From: Calothrix sp. 336/3
GTDB lineage: Bacteria; Cyanobacteriota; Cyanobacteriia; Cyanobacteriales; Nostocaceae
Length of the DNA stretch: 64,000 nt
Assembly: GCF_000734895.2 (NCBI RefSeq)
Contig: NZ_CP011382.1
Span: forward strand, 908,700-972,699
Direction: 5' to 3'
The notes beneath the pieces were generated by a model, which did no database searches, was not told where the DNA came from, and saw nothing but the letters and a program-made list of their open reading frames with translations. Both the position numbers and the translations under genes were made by a program. Below, one piece after another: positions 1 to 9,895 of this stretch (position 1 is its first letter; the number at the start of each line of letters is the position of its first letter).

Positions 1-1207
1 GACCTTGGCGATCGCCTTGATTAAATTGCAAATTTTCGCTTTGTAGGTCGCTTTCTGCCCATACCTTGGGATAACCTTTAGTTAACAGTAAGGGTTTGGC
101 TTCAATTCCAGGAACGGGAGTAGTATCAACTGCCCTAGCTACGGGATAGTAAGAAATACCATTACCAAAATCCTTAGTAATCGGATGCTGACCATATTCT
201 GTCACCATAGGAACAGGAGGATCGAAACGACTGGAAAGATCCACGACTAAACGATTATCTAGCTTCACACCCCACTCATTTAATAAACTATCGAGTTTGG
301 GGTCAGTCCCAGGGTCAACCATCACTACCAAGTTACCACCCTGATTTAAATATTCCCTCAAAGCAATCACTTCACTTTCCAGTAATGCTCTTTTTGCCCC
401 AGCAATCACAATTACACTTGCATCTTGGGGAATGTTTGATTGTTCGGCTAAATTCAGACTAGATGTGGTGAAATTCTTCTCTGACAAAGATTGAATTGCT
501 TGGGACATGGCAGCTTTTCCGGGAGTAGTGGGACGCTCACCGTGTCCTTGCAGAAAGTAAATTTTAGCTGTGGCAGCATTGGTGACTTGTTGCAGACGGT
601 TAGTTAAACGAATTTCCGAAAGTCGTTCGTTCTGATTGACAACTTGCACTAGTTGGCGTTTTTTGTCTGCTTGGATATAAACTTCCCCATATTCCTTCAT
701 CCCAAACTCATTGACAATTCCGGGTCTGGCTTTGGGGTCGATATATTCATATTTAAATAGAGGATTAAGACGCTGATAATTTTCTAGTAAGTCTTTATCA
801 ATGGCATTTTGATTACTATCAAATATCCAGACTTTTACGGGATTTTTCAGAGAACGTACTAATTCCTGGGACTGGGGTGAGAGGGTAAATAATCGAGTTT
901 CGGTGAAGTCACTACGTAGATAGTAACGAGAACCCAGAAAGTTAATTAAAGCCAGGATGGCTAAAAATGCCAAGGTGGCTATTAAAGCATTTGTATTTAC
1001 TTGGGTAGAGCGTTTTCCCCACCAATTATGTGTTTGGTTTTGACAAAATAACCAGAAGCCACTGATGGCAACGCCAAGGATAATTAAGAGGAGAGGAATA
1101 ACATTCCATTGTGCTGAGACAAAACCAATTGTGAAACCAGCTGTTGTAAAAAACGGTCCGAGGAGAAATAAATATTTCCAAGGTTTTTGGGTGGCAATGA
1201 TTTTCAT
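1..1207 (-). CDS. GldG-like ABC transporter auxiliary protein (partial, C-terminus off the window)
   Basis: An open frame with no stop runs off the left edge; about 402 codons are visible. It starts at the ATG complementary to 1205-1207 (MKIIATQKPWKY). Two hydrophobic segments lie near residues 12-50 and one near 70-90. A soluble region follows with motifs such as FTETRLFTLSPQS, VKVWIFDSNQ and GNLVVMVDPGTDPKLDSLL, which match the auxiliary component of Gld-type ABC systems (GldG, ABC_transp_aux). In that family this part sits on the outer face of the membrane and partners an ABC-2 permease and an ATPase, which are the next two genes upstream on the same strand. The substrate is unknown; in Bacteroidetes the relatives are linked to gliding, but that role cannot be assumed in cyanobacteria. 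The 169-bp gap to the permease gene is longer than expected for a tight operon. Confidence 0.8.
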   Translation of the reverse strand, partial: MKIIATQKPWKYLFLLGPFFTTAGFTIGFVSAQWNVIPLLLIILGVAISGFWLFCQNQTHNWWGKRSTQVNTNALIATLAFLAILALINFLGSRYYLRSDFTETRLFTLSPQSQELVRSLKNPVKVWIFDSNQNAIDKDLLENYQRLNPLFKYEYIDPKARPGIVNEFGMKEYGEVYIQADKKRQLVQVVNQNERLSEIRLTNRLQQVTNAATAKIYFLQGHGERPTTPGKAAMSQAIQSLSEKNFTTSSLNLAEQSNIPQDASVIVIAGAKRALLESEVIALREYLNQGGNLVVMVDPGTDPKLDSLLNEWGVKLDNRLVVDLSSRFDPPVPMVTEYGQHPITKDFGNGISYYPVARAVDTTPVPGIEAKPLLLTKGYPKVWAESDLQSENLQFNQGDRQG

Positions 1208-1376
1208 CCAAATATAAAAAAGAGGGGGAAAGGTTAAGGAAAGAGTCAGGGAGTAAAAAGTCTTTGGGATTGAGGAGATTTACAAAAAAGAAATTACCAA
1301 TGTTGTGAGCGTAGCGAGCCAAACCCCATACTACAAAAATTTTCGGTACATAATTTCCTGGAAATCTCCTCACCTA

Positions 1377-2183
1377 TTACCTAACTCGCAGCGTATCGAT
1401 GGATTGAGCTGTCAAAAAGATACCTAGAATAATGTAACTAGCGAATAATATCAAGCTGCTAGTGTCAAAGATGCCTTGAATCAGGTTATTGTAGTGCTTG
1501 AGTAGGGAGAGATGACCAAGGGCTTCTCCGAAGATACCGGGAATATTTTTGGCGATTAAATCAATAAATAGGAGCAACAAAATTACAGCGAAGGTGAGGA
1601 CTGCTGAGAGAATTGTGCTATCGGTGAGGGAGGAAATGAACATCCCGACGGAGAGAATAGCTGCTGCGAGGAGAATTAAGGCTAAATGACCGAGTAGGGG
1701 GACGGTGAGAGACATGGGAGGGTTAGAATCGCTGAGGGCGATCGCCTCTAAAGCTAAAATGGGGATAATCAGGGTGATGAAAAATGTCACCACACCCAAA
1801 AGTTTACCGACTGCTACTGACCAATTGGTGATGGGTGATGTGGCTAATAGCTCTAAGGTGCCACTTTTGCGCTCATCTGCGTATAGTCCCATGGAGAGAA
1901 TCGGCAGGATAAACAGTAACAACCACCCCATCCGGTCTAAAAATGCGCGAATAAATTCATAGGGTACGTCTATTGGTGCATTTGCTAGACCTAACTGTTG
2001 CCCTCTGACATCATAATCGTTGACGATGGGTAAGATGCCCTCTGGTCCCATGAGAATCAGGACGAAGAATAATCCACTCAAAAACCAAAAAATCCCTGAT
2101 ATCGCGTAGGCTAGGGGTGAAACAAAATAGCTTTGTAATTCTCGGCGATAAATGGCGATAATATTACTCAAAATCACTCCCAT
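1377..2183 (-). CDS. ABC-2 family transporter permease (GldF-like)
   Basis: A 268-residue polytopic membrane protein with about six hydrophobic segments (near residues 22-48, 88-105, 130-155, 160-185, 190-215 and 245-262). The motif ADERKSGTLELLATSPIT after the second segment is typical of ABC-2 permeases that work with GldA-type ATPases. Its ATG lies directly after the stop of the ATPase gene with no spacer, so the two are almost certainly cotranscribed and translationally coupled. It would form the membrane channel of the transporter whose ATPase is at 2184-3179 and whose auxiliary subunit is at 1-1207. The substrate cannot be read from the sequence. Confidence 0.88.
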   Translation of the reverse strand: MGVILSNIIAIYRRELQSYFVSPLAYAISGIFWFLSGLFFVLILMGPEGILPIVNDYDVRGQQLGLANAPIDVPYEFIRAFLDRMGWLLLFILPILSMGLYADERKSGTLELLATSPITNWSVAVGKLLGVVTFFITLIIPILALEAIALSDSNPPMSLTVPLLGHLALILLAAAILSVGMFISSLTDSTILSAVLTFAVILLLLFIDLIAKNIPGIFGEALGHLSLLKHYNNLIQGIFDTSSLILFASYIILGIFLTAQSIDTLRVR

Positions 2184-3179
2184 CTAGGCTGCTTCCTCCT
2201 CCCTCGCTGATGTCTCTTCCTCATAGGGCAAATTCTTTTCCTCCGTTGTTAGTTGCAAGAATACATCCTCTAATGTCGCACTGATACGTCGCAGTTCATA
2301 GATTTGATAACCCGTACGTAGCAATGCTGAAGCAATCTCATGTCCCGGTTCACTCTCTGGATAGGATACTACCCGTAGGCGTTGTCGTCCATCTTTGACG
2401 ATTTCGGGATTTGGCATTGATTCTACCAAACTCACACCGGGCAAGTTTCCTAGCATCTGTTTTGCCAGGTTGCTATCACCGGAAATTTCGACTTCATAGC
2501 CGGAGCTACCTGTCAACTGTGTCATCAAATTTTCTGGTGTATTAGTCGCTACTACTTTGCCGCCGTTAATAATTGCCACCCGACTACAGGTCATACTTAC
2601 TTCTGGCAGAATGTGGGTAGAGAGAATAATTGTATGACTTCCTGCCAAACTTTTGATTAAATTGCGTACATCGATAATTTGCCGGGGATCGAGTCCCACG
2701 GTGGGTTCATCCAGAATAATTACTGGGGGATCGTGAACGATCGCTTGGGCAATTCCCACCCGTTGCTTGTAACCTTTAGAAAGCTTACGAATAATTACGT
2801 GACGTTTCTCTTGGAGGTTGCAACGTTCTATTGCTGCTTTAACTTTTTGTTGGCGATCGCCAGCAGCAACTCCCTTAATACGTGCCACAAAGTACAAAAA
2901 ACCTTCTACTGTCATTTCTGGGTACAGGGGAGGCGTTTCTGGTAAATAACCAATCCGTTGCCTGACTGCCAGGGAATTATCATGGACATCAAAACCTGCA
3001 ATTCTAGCTGTGCCACTAGTTGCTGGCAAGTAACCCGCTAAAATTCGCATGGTGGTAGTTTTTCCCGCACCATTGGGACCTAAAAAACCGAGAATTTCCC
3101 CCTCTTCCACGTTAAATGTTACGTCAGTAATGGCGGAGGTAGAACCGTATACTTTATTTAAATGTTCAACTTCAATCAT
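2184..3179 (-). CDS. ABC transporter ATP-binding protein (GldA-like)
   Basis: A 331-residue ATPase with all expected motifs: Walker A GPNGAGKT (residues 34-41), signature LSKGYKQ (133-139), Walker B VIILDE (153-158) and a switch histidine in STHILPEV. The roughly 110 residues after the core form the C-terminal extension usual for ABC-2 exporter ATPases; the tail is Glu-rich. It is the first gene of a minus-strand group (ATPase, permease, GldG-like protein), so it would power the same exporter. It is divergent from the SLH protein gene at 3551. The start is the only reasonable ATG (MIEVEHLNKVYG), which fits the family N-terminus. Confidence 0.93.
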   Translation of the reverse strand: MIEVEHLNKVYGSTSAITDVTFNVEEGEILGFLGPNGAGKTTTMRILAGYLPATSGTARIAGFDVHDNSLAVRQRIGYLPETPPLYPEMTVEGFLYFVARIKGVAAGDRQQKVKAAIERCNLQEKRHVIIRKLSKGYKQRVGIAQAIVHDPPVIILDEPTVGLDPRQIIDVRNLIKSLAGSHTIILSTHILPEVSMTCSRVAIINGGKVVATNTPENLMTQLTGSSGYEVEISGDSNLAKQMLGNLPGVSLVESMPNPEIVKDGRQRLRVVSYPESEPGHEIASALLRTGYQIYELRRISATLEDVFLQLTTEEKNLPYEEETSAREEEAA

Positions 3180-3550
3180 AGGAGTTTAGAGAGAATAAAA
3201 GACTATCCATTTTCGCCGGAGTTTGGTACTAATCGATGGCTGAGAATACCCATTTCACAATACTTTGAGAACATAACTTTGTACCCCATGGACTTACAAT
3301 CTACCGTCATTACCAATTACCCTAATTACAAAATAGCCATAAAACAACGCTGACAATTATCAAAGCAAATTTGGATTTTACTAAGTTAAGTTGGCACAAT
3401 CAAGCCAAAATGTGCAAATAAAAGCAAACAGAAACTCCTGTAATCGTTGCTTGGGGACAGTTACCAGGAAAAAATATCTTTACCCTTGTTCCCTTTCCTT
3501 TGTACAGTAGTTCTCCATATCAAATCTTAAATCTCAAATCTTAAATCTCA
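3180..3550. other. Divergent intergenic region with a 14-bp tandem repeat
   Basis: This 371-bp spacer separates the minus-strand ABC operon from the plus-strand SLH gene. The end nearest the SLH gene holds two perfect copies of CAAATCTTAAATCT (3521-3534 and 3535-3548), ending two bases before the ATG. No Shine-Dalgarno sequence is visible for that ATG, so the repeat occupies the place of the ribosome-binding site. No gene is supported here. Confidence 0.6.
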
Positions 3551-5641
3551 ATGGTCAATATTGTTACTACTATTTACGTTAATCCCCAAATCGGTAATGA
3601 TATCAATTCCGGTTCCCGTTCCCGTCCCTACAAAACCCTTACCCGCGCTTTACAAGGAGGAAAAGGTACAAAATTTATTCAACTCGCACCAGGAACTTAC
3701 AGTACTGCCAATGGTGAGGTTTTTCCCCTGATAGTTCCCAGTGGGGTGATGGTAGTAGGTAACGAAGCTACCAAAGGTCAAGGAATTCTCATCTCTGGGA
3801 GTGGTGAATATGAAAGTCTGAGTTTTGGTGTGCAAAATGTCACTATTTTGCTCCTAGGTGATTCTAGCCTCATGGGAGTGACTGTTAGCAATAGCACTAA
3901 TAAAGGGACTGCTATCTGGGTGGAATCAACTCTACCTACCTTAGCAAATAATACTTTTAGCAATTGTGGGCGGGAAGGAATATTCGTGACGGGCAAGGCG
4001 AAACCCAGTATTACAGATAATGTTTTTGTCAATAATGGTGCTAGTGGGTTAGTCATGGCACGTAGTAGTAAGGGGGAAATTCTGCGGAATCTCTTTCGAC
4101 AAAATCCCATGGGAATTGCAATTAGTGATACCTCCGCTCCCCTACTTGTCAGCAATAAATTTATTGATAATAAAACTGCGATCGCCCTTTCCCGTGATGC
4201 TCGCCCTGTACTGCGGCAAAATCTACTGGAGAATAATTTCCAAGGTGGTTTACTAGTCAATGGTAATGCCCAACCTGACCTTGGTAGTACCCAAGAACCT
4301 GCCAATAATGTTTTTCGCAACAATGGACAATTTGATATTCAAAATGCCACCTCTGACAAGCTGCTGTCTGCGGGAAATAGCCTCAATCCCAGCTTAGTTA
4401 AGGGTGCAGTGGAATTCAGTGCCACCACGGAAGCTCGGAATCCTACGGTCACGGTTAGCACTACCATGCCTGATATGATGGGACACTGGGCAACGGCTTT
4501 TGTCGAGGCGCTCGTAAGTCAAGGTTTCCTGACAGGAATGCCCGATGGTAGTTTTGCCCCCGAATCTGCCATCAATCGTGCCCAATATGCGGCAGTGATT
4601 GCTAAGACTTTTCAGATACCAGAAAAAAACAAAATCAGTAACTTTACGGATATCAAGCCGGATTTTTGGGCAGCCAAGGCAATTTACAAGGCGGCAGCCA
4701 TGGGTTTTATCAGTGGATTCCCGGATGGCAGCTTTCGTCCTGGACAAAATTTAACTCGAATTCAGGCAATTGTTTCCCTAGTCAACGGCTTACAATGGCG
4801 GGGTGGGAATCAGAATTTGTTGACAATGTATGGCGATCGCTCCCAAATTCCCAGTTACGCCTACGAAGCTGTAGCCATTGCCACAGAAAAATTATTAATT
4901 ACCAACTATCCCCAAACAGACCATTTGCAACCCCTCAGAGATATCACCAGGGCAGAAGTTGCCGCCCTCATCTACCAAGCATTAGTAGCAAATAGTCAAC
5001 AAAAACCAGTATTTTCACCCTATATTGTCACCCCTGACCAAGATATTTCCTCCTTCACCGATTTAACTGGACATTGGGCAGAACCCTTCATTCGCGCCCT
5101 GGCAAGTATGAATATAACCCGTGGTTTCACGGATGGTAGCTATCGACCAGATACACCCATGTCCAGGGCAGATTATGCCAATATTGTCGCCACAGCCTTG
5201 AACCCCTCACCCAAGCGCCCTGGGGTGGAATTTAGCGACGTTCCCCAGAGTTTTTGGGCATATAGGGCGATTCAGCAAGCAGCACGGGGTGGATTTGTCG
5301 GTGGATTTAGCGATCGCACTTTTCGCCCCCAACAAAATGTCCAGCGCCTCCAGGTGATAGTTTCCTTGGTGAATGGGCTTTCCCTACCCCCCGCAGCTAA
5401 TACCACAGTACTGACCTATAGTGATAGCACAAACATTCCGGAATCAGTCCGTACAGTTGTAGCCACTGCTACCATCCAGCGAATTGTCGTCAACTATCCC
5501 GATATCAAGCAAATTCAACCCACCAAGGAAGCAACCCGTGGTGAAGTAGCTGCCATGATTTACCAAGCATTAGTGGCAATTGGTAGGGTTTCAGCAATAA
5601 ATTCTCCCTACATAGTTTCCCCTTTAGCATTTGCCAAGTAG
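3551..5641 (+). CDS. DUF1565 beta-helix protein with two SLH-domain triplets
   Basis: A 696-residue protein. Residues 1 to about 290 start with a DUF1565-like segment (IYVNPQIGNDINSGSRSRPY) and continue as a right-handed parallel beta-helix with repeated short turns such as NTFSNCGREGIFV and NVFVNNGASGLVM. From about residue 305 there are six SLH-like modules in two trios: GHWATAFVEALVSQGFLTGM, DFWAAKAIYKAAAMGFISG and an SYAYEAV-type third copy (about 305-495), then GHWAEPFIRALASMNITRG, SFWAYRAIQQAARGGFVGG and a third copy (about 510-690). SLH modules usually bind cell-wall polymers, so a surface or periplasmic location is likely, yet no N-terminal signal peptide is visible from this start. 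An unseen upstream start or non-classical export are possible. The second trio looks like a duplication of the first. Confidence 0.85.
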   Translation: MVNIVTTIYVNPQIGNDINSGSRSRPYKTLTRALQGGKGTKFIQLAPGTYSTANGEVFPLIVPSGVMVVGNEATKGQGILISGSGEYESLSFGVQNVTILLLGDSSLMGVTVSNSTNKGTAIWVESTLPTLANNTFSNCGREGIFVTGKAKPSITDNVFVNNGASGLVMARSSKGEILRNLFRQNPMGIAISDTSAPLLVSNKFIDNKTAIALSRDARPVLRQNLLENNFQGGLLVNGNAQPDLGSTQEPANNVFRNNGQFDIQNATSDKLLSAGNSLNPSLVKGAVEFSATTEARNPTVTVSTTMPDMMGHWATAFVEALVSQGFLTGMPDGSFAPESAINRAQYAAVIAKTFQIPEKNKISNFTDIKPDFWAAKAIYKAAAMGFISGFPDGSFRPGQNLTRIQAIVSLVNGLQWRGGNQNLLTMYGDRSQIPSYAYEAVAIATEKLLITNYPQTDHLQPLRDITRAEVAALIYQALVANSQQKPVFSPYIVTPDQDISSFTDLTGHWAEPFIRALASMNITRGFTDGSYRPDTPMSRADYANIVATALNPSPKRPGVEFSDVPQSFWAYRAIQQAARGGFVGGFSDRTFRPQQNVQRLQVIVSLVNGLSLPPAANTTVLTYSDSTNIPESVRTVVATATIQRIVVNYPDIKQIQPTKEATRGEVAAMIYQALVAIGRVSAINSPYIVSPLAFAK

Positions 5642-5849
5642 AATAATCATCAAAGTGACAGTATTTACAAACAATGCGGTAGGAGGTAGGGTGTGAAATA
5701 TAGGGTATAAAAAAGCAGACATCACCAAAACTTAACATTCCCACTAGGCTCGATGTTAATTTTGAATTTTGCTTAGCGTAGCTCCTCTGAAAGAAGAATT
5801 TTAAATTTTCAATTTTGAATTCCCCCAAGAGGTTGATATCTGCTAACTA

Positions 5850-6422
5850 ATGGCACACACCACGGCAGGCTATATGCAACGGGAGTCAAATTTAGTCCTA
5901 TTGTCACCAGTCACCAGTTACACGCCGACACCGACGTTAAGAAATACTGTTGACTTAGCAAAAGCCTTATTAATTCACTATAGTTTTGACCTCAGTGGCT
6001 ACAGTGCCAGTGAGCTGGTTAGCTATTGGCAGGAACAATATCCGGTTGAGTGGTTACACTTAGCTGTCATTGAGGCGCTGTATCAAGGACGTTACAAAGC
6101 AGTTTCTGTACAACAAATATTAAGATTGTGGCAACGTCGGGAACAGGCAACGTTTCATTTTAATATGGAATTTGAGCGGTTAATATGCAGCAAATACCCG
6201 GAAAGTTTACAGGCGATCGCTGCTGCATCCATACTTTTAGCCCAAGTTAGGCAACAGGAAGAAACCTATATTCCTCCAACTCCCCCACCTCCCCCGATTT
6301 CCCTATCTCCCGAACCCCCCCTACCTACAGTCATTCATCCACCCATTGAACAATTCACCCCAGAAATGAGCGATCGCACCGAGTCTTTTACTTCTAAACT
6401 CCGGGCGATCGCTGATGAATAG
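5850..6422 (+). CDS. Conserved cyanobacterial hypothetical protein
   Basis: A 190-residue protein of unknown function. Residues 30-130 are predicted helical and charged (ALLIHYSFDLSGYSASELV, ILRLWQRREQATFHFNMEFE). Residues 140-175 form a proline-rich linker (PPTPPPPPISLSPEPPLPT). The tail SFTSKLRAIADE looks like a short C-terminal helix. There is no signal peptide or membrane segment, so it is probably cytoplasmic. It stands alone between the SLH gene and a convergent minus-strand gene. The coding call rests on length, codon use with internal HIP1 sites and a family resemblance I recall from other filamentous cyanobacteria; I assign no function. Confidence 0.7.
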   Translation: MAHTTAGYMQRESNLVLLSPVTSYTPTPTLRNTVDLAKALLIHYSFDLSGYSASELVSYWQEQYPVEWLHLAVIEALYQGRYKAVSVQQILRLWQRREQATFHFNMEFERLICSKYPESLQAIAAASILLAQVRQQEETYIPPTPPPPPISLSPEPPLPTVIHPPIEQFTPEMSDRTESFTSKLRAIADE

Positions 6423-6468
6423 TTATGACGTAGACTTGGTGTGAGATTACTGGTTGAGCTAAAATAGC

Positions 6469-6780
6469 TTAACTGTCATGATTAGAATCTTGAGATTCTT
6501 CAGAAATCGGCTGGGATTGTTCTTCCACTTCCACCTCTGCTACCACCTTAGGCTGTGGTTTAGGCTGTTTGGGAGGACGTGCCAAAGCGGGATTGACTGG
6601 AGAAGCGGAGCCAGAGGCTTCCTGGGATTTTCTACCCTTGCCGAAGGAGCGATCAGCTCTATCGCCACCTCTGGCAGCACCTTTGGAGTTAGATTCAGAC
6701 GCACGTTTAAAGTCTGAGTTGCCAGAATCACCATCGGCTTGTGGCTGACGATCTGACTTTTTGATTGGACGTTCTACCAT
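6469..6780 (-). CDS. Small disordered hypothetical protein
   Basis: A 103-residue, low-complexity protein rich in Lys, Arg, Ser, Gly and Pro in its first two thirds (KKSDRQPQADGDSG, GGDRADRSFGKGRKSQ), followed by an acidic C-terminus (VVAEVEVEEQSQPISEESQD). No fold, signal or membrane segment is evident; it looks intrinsically disordered with opposite charge at the two ends. It lies convergent to the gene at 5850-6422. Overlapping frames on both strands are also open here, so the choice of frame is not certain. The compositional pattern and a proper ATG make this the best candidate. Confidence 0.55.
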   Translation of the reverse strand: MVERPIKKSDRQPQADGDSGNSDFKRASESNSKGAARGGDRADRSFGKGRKSQEASGSASPVNPALARPPKQPKPQPKVVAEVEVEEQSQPISEESQDSNHDS

Positions 6781-6940
6781 TGTTAAGTTACGTTAATTTT
6801 CCTGTATCATACACGTCTTTTCGGATAGCAAGACAGTTGATAAACACATTTTTCACGAAATTGCCGTAATTCTCCTTTTCCTGCTGCCTTTGAGGCAAGT
6901 ACTATGTTCTAGCCAAGATGGTTGCTACCATATCATCTGA

Positions 6941-8281
6941 TTAACTAGCAATCTGTTGCATTTCTTGATGGTTAGACCTGTCATCTATTTGATAGAAACT
7001 TATCTGGGGATATACACTGATAATTGTGTCGTCAACTAGATAAAAATATCCTAACTTTTCATCATTAGATATTTGTAAATCAGGATATTGCGCTTGCAAG
7101 CTCTGAGCATCCATTTCTTGACAGTTCATACCTTCTGGTAGTTTCCCCTGGGAACGCAGATAAAGTACTAGGGGAGATATTTTTCGCCGATATATATTCT
7201 GAATTTCCTTTTGTAATTGTGCATGAGCAAAAGTCATTGCTGAAACTAATTCCCAGTGGTTGAGAGTCTTCCCACTATGTTTTGCTGTGAGCAAATGCAG
7301 CAAGCTATCTGCACCCACGGAAGTTAAAATCCGCGCGATTATTCCCTGATTACTTAAACCCAAGAAGTCATCAAAAATGGGTTTCATGATTCCATCTATC
7401 GCAGTGAATTTGCGCCGAGGGGAGGAGGGTTTGGGTTGAAAATAGATATTATCATCCCATGTCAGAGCAAATTTAGTAGGGGAGATTATCTCACCATATT
7501 GATTTTCTGCCAGATAGTATCGGGCTAAAAACTGATTGGCAGAAGGGATTTTATTGAGATTAAGAATCTGTGAATTCCCAATATCTACAACATAACTTAA
7601 GTGAGAATCTATTTTACCACTACTAGTATCAATGGCTTTAGGCAAATTCAGGTAGAGATTTTTAGATAAATGATAATTACCTAAATCTGCTAACTGTTCT
7701 TTGACAAATACATCTGATTCCTGTTTGAGATGTGCGGCTAGAATACTTGCCATAATTTTCATCTCTGCAAGGGGGAGAAACACACCTGAGAGACGGGGAT
7801 ATGGATAATTTTCTGGAAGTAAGGGAAATCTCTCCAGATTTATGGTGTATTCTCGACGAAAATCAAAGGTATCTCCTGTGATAATTCGACGTTGTTTCAA
7901 CTGTGCAAATACTTGTTGGCTGCTGATTTTAATTTTTAAGAATTTGATGTGAACTAAGCCATCCGCGATAATGGTGTAACTATTGTAGGAATGTAAGTCA
8001 TTGATTAACAAACCCGCAATATCAAGCTTCTGATTGCCTCCCTCTATAAGTTGAATCCGTCGTTTAATCAGTAAATTAATATTGGCTTTTTTTTGAGATA
8101 TGACAAAACCCACGATATTTACATAGTCACTTTTGTCGATATATTCTGTTTGCAAATTGTCTACTTTCGTATGCCGTTTGAGAGCTATTCTGTGGTAGTT
8201 AGCTTGTAATGCTTGCAGATTGATGAGAATGTGTTGGTGATTTTGATTGAGAATTTCGATGAGTTCTAGAATCGATATCAT
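6941..8281 (-). CDS. Hypothetical protein, unrecognised
   Basis: A 446-residue protein from the ATG at 8281 (MISILELIEILNQN), chosen because GAGGTG lies six bases upstream; a longer reading from 8395 would add 38 residues with no better start signal. The sequence is AT-rich in codon use compared with its neighbours and has no signal peptide or transmembrane helix. Readable segments include YTINLERFPLLPENYPYPRL, a central stretch MKIMASILAAHLKQESDVFV, and the C-terminal FYLVDDTIISVYPQISFYQI. I do not recognise the family. It stands alone on the minus strand with long spacers on both sides, which together with the composition suggests an accessory gene. Confidence 0.7.
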   Translation of the reverse strand: MISILELIEILNQNHQHILINLQALQANYHRIALKRHTKVDNLQTEYIDKSDYVNIVGFVISQKKANINLLIKRRIQLIEGGNQKLDIAGLLINDLHSYNSYTIIADGLVHIKFLKIKISSQQVFAQLKQRRIITGDTFDFRREYTINLERFPLLPENYPYPRLSGVFLPLAEMKIMASILAAHLKQESDVFVKEQLADLGNYHLSKNLYLNLPKAIDTSSGKIDSHLSYVVDIGNSQILNLNKIPSANQFLARYYLAENQYGEIISPTKFALTWDDNIYFQPKPSSPRRKFTAIDGIMKPIFDDFLGLSNQGIIARILTSVGADSLLHLLTAKHSGKTLNHWELVSAMTFAHAQLQKEIQNIYRRKISPLVLYLRSQGKLPEGMNCQEMDAQSLQAQYPDLQISNDEKLGYFYLVDDTIISVYPQISFYQIDDRSNHQEMQQIAS

Positions 8282-9749
<1,468 letters not shown>

Positions 9750-9895
9750 TCGTCCCCCCTATCCCCGACTGGTTAAAAAAGTTGGGGATCTTGCCCCATT
9801 CCCCGTTGATGAAATTAGCGATCGCCTAGTGTACAGACAGTCGCAAAACGTTAGACTATTTCTTAATAGGTCTTAACAATCGTTTTCATAAAACC

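Noticed and set aside
1026..1373. Minus-strand 115-codon frame across the gap before the GldG-like gene
   Set aside because: It lies in another frame over the 5' part of the GldG-like gene and has no coherent composition or family resemblance.
3778..4323. Minus-strand 181-codon frame inside the SLH protein gene
   Set aside because: Antisense of a protein with clear domains; no family features.
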